64,000 nucleotides of DNA, taken from positions 310,001-374,000 of the forward strand of contig NZ_QEXM01000025.1 in NCBI RefSeq assembly GCF_004127445.1, read 5' to 3'. Shown here piece by piece: positions 59,389-64,000 of the stretch. Each line of letters starts with the position of its first letter. The stretch's first letter is position 1. The stretch comes from Streptomyces alfalfae (GTDB lineage Bacteria > Actinomycetota > Actinomycetes > Streptomycetales > Streptomycetaceae). Made by a program: the position numbers and the translations under genes. The notes beneath the pieces are model-generated. The model had not been told where the DNA came from. It did not search any database and was given only the letters and a program-made list of their open reading frames with translations.

Positions 59389-59934
59389 TCAGGCTGTCTG
59401 ACGTACGTCCCCGGCGTCCACCCGTTTGTGGGCAGAAGCACGTTGTTTACGGCCGCGCCGGGTCAGTCCCCACGGCTTGAGCACCGAAAGGACCGTCATG
59501 AACACATAGGCCCCGAGTGAGACGAGTGGTCCGGCCACGAGATCGGCCGCGTCGGTGATCGGCTCCCCGGCGGCCACGGTCCCGGCCGCCTCGTTGATGC
59601 CGGGACGCAGCGCGAAGGCGGAGGCGGCAGTGGTGATCAGGGTCAGCCAGAACTTCGTGTAGACCCAGCGGTGCCTGGCGAGCCCCCAGGGCGTGCCGAG
59701 GGCGAGCAACAGCCCGCTCAGCAGTGTGAGCAGAGCGAGCGGCAGCACGAGCCAGTCGGTGAAGACCTTCATGGAGCGGACGGCGGCCTCAGTGGCGGCG
59801 GAGGACTCCGTCGAGAGGGCGGCGAGGGCGAGGGCGACCAGCCCGAGCGAGAGCCCGAGCCAGCCGGCTGCGCCGACTACGTGGACGACCAGGGTGGCCC
59901 GACGAACGGGGCGGCTTGGTTTCACGTGAAACAC
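59389..59934 (-). CDS. Four-helix membrane protein (DUF2269-like)
   Basis: 181 residues if it starts at the GTG at 59934; the start is uncertain because no good ribosome site is seen. The frame is open to 60003, where it would overlap the divergent HAD gene. Four hydrophobic helices: VVHVVGAAGWLGLSLGLVAL, FTDWLVLPLALLTLLSGLLL, WVYTKFWLTLITTAASAFAL and AADLVAGPLVSLGAYVFMTV. The first helix with HVxGAxxWLG is like DUF2269. parS site 13 overlaps the 5' end (codons FHVK). Confidence 0.7.
   Translation of the reverse strand: MFHVKPSRPVRRATLVVHVVGAAGWLGLSLGLVALALAALSTESSAATEAAVRSMKVFTDWLVLPLALLTLLSGLLLALGTPWGLARHRWVYTKFWLTLITTAASAFALRPGINEAAGTVAAGEPITDAADLVAGPLVSLGAYVFMTVLSVLKPWGLTRRGRKQRASAHKRVDAGDVRQTA
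59919..59932. other. parS site 13
   Basis: Perfect 14-mer at the presumed start of the DUF2269-like gene, 70 bp from the divergent HAD gene. ParB binding here could affect its expression. Confidence 0.92.
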
Positions 59935-60001
59935 AGTGCCGACCGAGGAGGCCCCAGGCGTCTGACCGCGGGAGTAACCGCGGGTACTAGCCTCGGCGTA
60001 C

Positions 60002-60637
60002 ATGGCACGCCTTCACCTCTTCGACCTGGACGGAACGCTGCTGCACGGCACGGCCGCCCCCGTACTGATCTCGCGGCAGCTCGGCCTGGACACGGAGATC
60101 GCCGCACTGGAGCGTGAGTTCGTCGCGGGGCGGATCGACTCGCCGGAGTACGCGGTGCGGGTGCACGCCCTGTGGGCGGAGCTCACGGATACGCAGGTGA
60201 CGGCCGCCTTCGAGGGCGCGCCCTGGCTTTCCGGTATCCGGGAGACCTGGGCCGAGATCCGGGAGGGCGGAGACTACTGCGCGGTGGTCTCCCTCTCCCC
60301 GTCCTTCTTCGTCGAGCGGCTCACCGGTTGGGGAGCGCATGCCGCGCACGGCTCACGCTTCCCCGCCGTGCCGTTCACCGAGCCCGTGGAGCCGACGGGC
60401 ATCCTCAACGCGGCGACCAAGGTGGAGATCGCGAACCGCCTCTGCGCGGAGTTCGGCGTCAGCGTCGACGACTGTGTCGCGTACGGCGACTCGCTCTCCG
60501 ACCTGGACCTGTTCGCCGCCGTGCCCGTCTCGGTCGCCGTCAACGCCGATCCACGGCTGGTGAGCCTGGCAACCCACAGCTATGTGGGACGAGACCTCCG
60601 TGAGGCGTACGACCTGGTGAGACACGACGCTGTCTGA
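60002..60637 (+). CDS. HAD-family phosphatase (SerB-like, subfamily IB)
   Basis: 211 residues. Motif I is FDLDGTLL (D8, D10), motif II is VVSLSPSFF (Ser), motif III/IV is GDSLSDLDLFAAV. The cap is small and helical, as in phosphoserine phosphatase-like IB members. Hydrolyses a phosphomonoester; the substrate is not clear. The ATG at 60002 has no strong ribosome site and overlaps the extended frame of the divergent gene, so it may be leaderless. Confidence 0.88.
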   Translation: MARLHLFDLDGTLLHGTAAPVLISRQLGLDTEIAALEREFVAGRIDSPEYAVRVHALWAELTDTQVTAAFEGAPWLSGIRETWAEIREGGDYCAVVSLSPSFFVERLTGWGAHAAHGSRFPAVPFTEPVEPTGILNAATKVEIANRLCAEFGVSVDDCVAYGDSLSDLDLFAAVPVSVAVNADPRLVSLATHSYVGRDLREAYDLVRHDAV

Positions 60638-60673
60638 CGCGAAGCCGGCGGGTCCCTTCCCCGAGTGCGGGTG

Positions 60674-61156
60674 TCAGCCCAGGTCAGGGGCGTGCATCGC
60701 GCGTACCCCCTCGATGTTGCCGTCCAGGTAGTGCCGCAGCGACAGCGGTACGAGGTGGACCGAGGCGATGCCGATCCGGGTGAAGGGCACATGCACGACC
60801 TCGTACTCGCCGCACGGCTCCTCGATCTCCGGGCCGTGCCGGCGACCGAGGTCCATGGACTCAAGGCGGCAGACGAAGAAGTGCTGCACCTTCACGCCGG
60901 TCGACCCGCTGTCCTCACCGATGTGCTCCACGGTGTCGACGAAGCAAGGGACCACGTCGGTGACCTTGGCCCCGAGTTCCTCGTCCAGCTCGCGGTGCAG
61001 GGCATCGACGACAGTCTCGTCCTCCGGCTCCACGCCACCACCGGGGGTGAGCCAGTAGGGATCGACGCCGGGTTTGGTGCGCTTGATCAGGATCAGGTCG
61101 TCGCCGTCCAGCAGGACGGCGCGTGCGGTGCGCTTGACCACAGGTCGGACGGTCAT
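60674..61156 (-). CDS. NUDIX hydrolase
   Basis: 160 residues. The NUDIX box is complete: GGGVEPEDETVVDALHREL followed by DEELGAK, in LTPGGGVEPEDE. It opens VKRTARAVLLDGDDLILIKR. It cleaves a nucleoside diphosphate linked to another group, metal-dependent; could be an 8-oxo-dGTP pool cleaner but the substrate is open. A single-mismatch parS lies 22 bp upstream. Confidence 0.9.
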   Translation of the reverse strand: MTVRPVVKRTARAVLLDGDDLILIKRTKPGVDPYWLTPGGGVEPEDETVVDALHRELDEELGAKVTDVVPCFVDTVEHIGEDSGSTGVKVQHFFVCRLESMDLGRRHGPEIEEPCGEYEVVHVPFTRIGIASVHLVPLSLRHYLDGNIEGVRAMHAPDLG

Positions 61157-61177
61157 GGGGGGAATGTGGCCCGGACT

Positions 61178-61191
61178 GTTCCACGTGAAAC
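61178..61191. other. Degenerate parS site (14)
   Basis: GTTCCACGTGAAAC: one mismatch (T to C) from parS. It lies upstream of the NUDIX gene. Binding strength is uncertain. Confidence 0.6.
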
Positions 61192-61309
61192 ATCACGGCC
61201 CGGCCGTGGCGGCCATCAAGCCCAGTGAACCGCCCGCAGGCGCCTGGCCCGGTCGGCCCCAGCCATCCGGTGCGGCCGGCCCTCGCCGTCGGTCAGGTCG
61301 TGTGCGGCA

Positions 61310-62215
61310 TCAGGCCCAGTCGGCCGCCACCCGCAGCAGCCACTCATGCGCCCGCGCTATGTGCGGCATGGCCAGCGTGCCCGTGCGCACCGCCAGGAAG
61401 TACGTGCGCAGCGGCGGCACCGCGGGGTCGAGCAGCGCGACGACGTCCCCGCGCTTCAGGGCCTCGGTGCACAGATAGCGGGGCAGCACGGCCAGACCGG
61501 CGCCCGAGGCCGCGCAGGCGAGGACCGCACGTAGGTCCGGCACGATGACGGCGCCGGAGGCCGCGGGGCGGGCGTCGAAGACGGCGGCCCAGTAGCGCGA
61601 GACGAACGGCAGTGACTCGTGCACCTCGACCACCGGCAGGTTCTCCAACGGCAGCGCCCCCTTGCGGCGCAGTTTGCCGGGCCCGATGCGGGCGGCCCAG
61701 CGCTCCCCCGCGACCAGGACGTGCTCCTCGTCGCAGAGCGGCGTGGCGGTGAGCAGCCCGCCGCGCGGCTGAGCGGTGCTGATGGCCAGCTCGTGGTGCC
61801 CGGCGGCCAGCCCCTCCAGGGTTTCCTCGGCGGTGCCGAACGACGCGCGCAGGGCGTAGCTGTGGCCGTCCTGGCCGGTCAGCGCGGTGAGCGCGGGCAG
61901 CGCGCGCTCCGCGGTGAACTCCGGGGGCCCCGCGAGGTGGAGCGTGCGCACCGAGGAGTCCTCGTCGAGCCCTGTCTCGGCTATCTCCACGAGGGCGTCC
62001 AGATGAGGGGCGGCCTTGTGGGCGAGCTCGTCCCCGATGGTCGTAGGGGTCACCCCGCGGGCCTGGCGCAGGAAGAGGGGGCGGCCCAACTGGCGTTCCA
62101 GCGTCCTGATCTGCGAGGTGACGGCCGGCTGGGAGAGCCCGAGGAGGGCCGCCGCACGAGTGAAGGAACCGGCCCGGTGCACCGTCACGAAGGTGCGCAG
62201 CAGGGCCAGATCCAT
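61310..62215 (-). CDS. LysR family transcriptional regulator
   Basis: 301 residues from ATG at 62215 with AAGGAA upstream. N-terminal winged HTH: LLRTFVTVHRAGSFTRAAAL, LGLSQPAVTSQIRTLERQLG and RPLFLRQARG. The C-terminal co-inducer domain is periplasmic-binding-like. The usual divergent target gene is missing: the 280 bp upstream (62216-62495) hold only an AT-rich patch (ACTATAAATATGTCGATAGG), a terminator and a short repeat. Target unknown. Confidence 0.9.
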   Translation of the reverse strand: MDLALLRTFVTVHRAGSFTRAAALLGLSQPAVTSQIRTLERQLGRPLFLRQARGVTPTTIGDELAHKAAPHLDALVEIAETGLDEDSSVRTLHLAGPPEFTAERALPALTALTGQDGHSYALRASFGTAEETLEGLAAGHHELAISTAQPRGGLLTATPLCDEEHVLVAGERWAARIGPGKLRRKGALPLENLPVVEVHESLPFVSRYWAAVFDARPAASGAVIVPDLRAVLACAASGAGLAVLPRYLCTEALKRGDVVALLDPAVPPLRTYFLAVRTGTLAMPHIARAHEWLLRVAADWA

Positions 62216-62363
62216 GACGGCGTTCCTTCCCTCCACATCCTCAAGGCGTGCCCAACTATAAATATGTCGATAGGTCTCTGTCGCTACCGTGATTGGACAC
62301 TGACACACAGTCAACTAGCCTTGTCGACGCGGTTCTTCGCGCGGGGAACGCGAGGAATCAGAG

Positions 62364-62396
62364 CGGTCCGAGCCACGAGGGGGGAGGCTCGGACCG
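62364..62396. terminator. Terminator after the PLP enzyme gene
   Basis: CGGTCCGAGCC (62364-62374) pairs with GGCTCGGACCG (62386-62396) around 11 nt, 100 bp past the stop at 62496 on the minus strand; TTTG follows on the plus side. Confidence 0.65.
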
Positions 62397-62416
62397 TTTG
62401 ATGTGCGCGGCCTCGG

Positions 62417-62455
62417 AGCCCCGAAGCCCAGCCCCCGAAGCCCAGCCCTCGAAGC
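62417..62455. repeat. 13-14 bp tandem repeat, about three copies
   Basis: AGCCCCGAAGCCC, AGCCCCCGAAGCCC and AGCCCTCGAAGC follow one another between the PLP enzyme stop and its terminator. Confidence 0.7.
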
Positions 62456-62495
62456 GTTGACGCAGCCCAAGCGGGTCCAGTGCGCGCGGTGGTGC

Positions 62496-63662
62496 TCAGT
62501 CGGTCGACTCGTCCAGCGCGCGGAGCACGTCGGCCACCAGGTCGGCGGGGTCCTCCGCGCCCGCCGAGAAGCGGATGAAGCCCTCCGGGACGGCGTCTCC
62601 GCCCCATCGCCGACGCCGCTCCGCCGTCGAGCGCACGCCCCCGAAGCTGGTCGCGTCGTCCACCAGCCGCAGCGAGTCGAGGAAGCGCTCGGCACGCGCG
62701 CGTGTGGGCAGCGTGAACGAGACCACACACCCGAAGCGACGCATCTGCCGCGAGGCGACCTTGTGCGAAGGGTCTTCGGGCAAGCCGGGGTAGCGCAGCC
62801 CGGAGACCTCGGGGCGCTCGCGCAGGGCCTCGGCGAGAGCCAGGGCGTTCGCGTTCTGCCGGTCGGCGCGCAGCTGGAGCGTGGCCAGCGAACGGTGTGC
62901 GAGCCAGGCCTCCATCGGCCCCGGAATGGCTCCGACGATCTTGCGCCAGCGCCGCACGGAAGCGGTGAGCTCCGCGTCGCGGCAGGAGACGTACCCCAGA
63001 AGGAGGTCCCCGTGGCCGGTGAGCATCTTCGTGCCGCTGGCCACCGCGAAGTCGGCGCCCAGTTCGAGCGGGCGCTGGCCGAGTGGCGTGGCCAGCGTGT
63101 TGTCGACGGCCACGAGGGTGCCACGCGCGTGTGCCGCGTCGGCGAGCCTGCGCACGTCACACACGTCGAGGCCGGGATTGGACGGTGTCTCGATCCACAG
63201 CAGCTTCGCGCCGTCGAGCACGTCGAGCACGTCGAGCTGGGCGTCACCGCCGGTCGGCGCGGTCCGCACCTCGATCCCGTACGCCATGAGCTGTTCACGG
63301 ACCAGGGGGAGCACTTGGTAGCCGTCGTCCGGCAGGACCACCGCGTCACCGGCTCGCAACTGTGAGAACAGCACCGCCGAGATCGCGGCCATGCCGGAGG
63401 CGAAGGCGAGCGTCTCGACGTCCTCGGCGTCCGGGGCCTCCAGCTCGCCGATGGCGCGCTCCAGATGCGTCCAGGTGGGGTTCTCGTCGCGCGCGTAGGC
63501 ATACCCGCCCGTGGGGTCACCGGGCAGATGGAAGTGAGCGGCGAACACCGGTCCCGGCAGCGTCGGCTCGTACTTCACCGGCTCGGGCATTCCGGCCCGC
63601 ACCGCCCGTGTGCCGTCGCCCACGCCCGCGGGGCCATCGCCCCTGGCTGCCGAATCCGTCAT
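62496..63662 (-). CDS. Cystathionine gamma-synthase/lyase-type PLP enzyme
   Basis: 388 residues from ATG at 63662 with GGAAGG 7 nt upstream. The fold-type I trans-sulfuration pattern is seen: YAYARDENPTWTHLERAIGE, LAFASGMAAISAVLFSQLRA, IETPSNPGLDVCDVRRLADA, DNTLATPLGQRPLELGADFA and the PLP Lys in VASGTKMLTGHGDLLLGYVS. SxTKxLxGHxD is changed to SGTKMLTGHGD. It acts on cystathionine or a related sulfur amino acid; direction (synthase, lyase or methionine lyase) cannot be decided. Confidence 0.88.
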   Translation of the reverse strand: MTDSAARGDGPAGVGDGTRAVRAGMPEPVKYEPTLPGPVFAAHFHLPGDPTGGYAYARDENPTWTHLERAIGELEAPDAEDVETLAFASGMAAISAVLFSQLRAGDAVVLPDDGYQVLPLVREQLMAYGIEVRTAPTGGDAQLDVLDVLDGAKLLWIETPSNPGLDVCDVRRLADAAHARGTLVAVDNTLATPLGQRPLELGADFAVASGTKMLTGHGDLLLGYVSCRDAELTASVRRWRKIVGAIPGPMEAWLAHRSLATLQLRADRQNANALALAEALRERPEVSGLRYPGLPEDPSHKVASRQMRRFGCVVSFTLPTRARAERFLDSLRLVDDATSFGGVRSTAERRRRWGGDAVPEGFIRFSAGAEDPADLVADVLRALDESTD

Positions 63663-63813
63663 GCCGCCTGCCTTCCACCGCTCGCCGTACGGCGTCGGGC
63701 AGGTCTTCGCCCGACGCCGCCACCATTCTCGGGCACCGGCAGGTCGGAAGGGGCGTGGGGTCGCTGGGGCGCGGCGTCGGGGGAGACGGCCCGCCCGACG
63801 GGACAACCCATCC

Positions 63814-63870
63814 GGCGATACGGCCCCGGCGATACGGCCCCCGGCGACACCGCCCCCGGCGAGACGGCGG
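63814..63870. repeat. 14-15 bp tandem repeat, four copies
   Basis: GGCGATACGGCCCC, GGCGATACGGCCCCC, GGCGACACCGCCCCC and GGCGAGACGGCGG follow one another in the 211-bp gap between the PLP enzyme and the holin-family gene, ending 4 bp before the latter's stop. Confidence 0.75.
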
Positions 63871-63873
63871 CCG

Positions 63874-64000
63874 TCAGTCCTTGTCGTCGGGGAGCACGAC
63901 ATTCATGGCCCAGGACACGATGGAGATGATCAAGCCGCCCAGGACGGCGGTCCCGAAGCCGTCCACATGGAAACTGACGTCCAGTTTGTCGGAGAGCCAC
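63874..64000 (-). CDS. Phage holin family (four-helix) membrane protein, partial
   Basis: The last 42 residues are seen: WLSDKLDVSFHVDGFGTAVL, then GGLIISIVSWAMNVVLPDDKD and stop. The DGFGTAVLGGLIISIVSW pattern fits the end of the four-helix Phage_holin_4_2 family (PF04020), which in actinobacteria is a normal chromosomal gene, not a prophage mark. The start lies outside the window. Confidence 0.75.
   Translation of the reverse strand, partial: WLSDKLDVSFHVDGFGTAVLGGLIISIVSWAMNVVLPDDKD

Noticed and set aside
62216..62495. A missing divergent target gene of the LysR regulator
   Set aside because: No start codon with a ribosome site and no open frame of coding quality was found on the plus strand.
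63874..64000. Prophage edge suggested by a holin-like gene
   Set aside because: No other phage genes or attachment sites are nearby; this holin-like family is chromosomal in actinobacteria.

Overview
The window is a 64 kb piece of a very GC-rich actinobacterial chromosome and holds the replication origin. Gene order, DnaA with a linker of about 190 residues, GTG starts, near-absence of AT-rich DNA and the palindrome GTTTCACGTGAAAC (the Streptomyces parS sequence) all point to Streptomyces. The species cannot be named from sequence alone. No prophage, insertion sequence, CRISPR array or biosynthetic cluster was seen.

Left part (1-15139). The end of a DUF5324-like gene is followed by tRNA-Ala(TGC), an HTH protein, a membrane Ser/Thr kinase, a secreted anchored protein, two tiny proteins around a perfect 22-bp palindrome, and tRNA-Ile(GAT). 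Then comes the minus-strand block that reads away from the origin: dnaN, a 6-phosphogluconate dehydrogenase, recF, a DciA-type (DUF721) protein, gyrB, gyrA and a DUF3566 membrane protein. oriC lies between dnaN and dnaA (15140-16184) and carries about 20 DnaA-box-like 9-mers in two groups.

Middle (16185-37073). dnaA faces rpmH-rnpA-yidD-yidC-jag-rsmG-parA-parB, followed by an acetyltransferase, trxA/trxB, sigM with its anti-sigma factor, a separate MviN-type pseudokinase, murJ, a DUF6049 protein and cca. This mirrors the corresponding Mycobacterium tuberculosis region (gene names recalled, not searched), but the murJ pseudokinase is a free-standing gene.

Right part (37074-64000). It holds an LppU-like protein, an MFS protein, inositol-phosphate synthase with a PadR regulator, a class A penicillin-binding protein, a GT87-type protein, an alanine-racemase-like gene next to femX, the rpsF-ssb-rpsR-rplI operon, a MATE exporter and dnaB. 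A less conserved tail follows: serine hydrolase, GNAT enzymes, marR/MFS pair, HbpS-like protein, HAD phosphatase, NUDIX, LysR, a cystathionine-type PLP enzyme and a partial holin-family gene.

The main theme is chromosome start, segregation and envelope growth. Thirteen perfect parS 14-mers and one single-mismatch copy are spread over the window. Three lie in frame inside parA, parB and the anti-sigma gene as Val-Ser-Arg-Glu-Thr. Six lie at convergent gene ends, several inside or touching terminator-like hairpins. DnaA-box-like sites also occur outside oriC, in front of dnaA, parA and most strikingly dnaB. The region is largely known biology; the less expected observations are the placement of parS, the DnaA-box cluster before dnaB, the unexplained palindromes and the noncanonical alanine-racemase-like gene.
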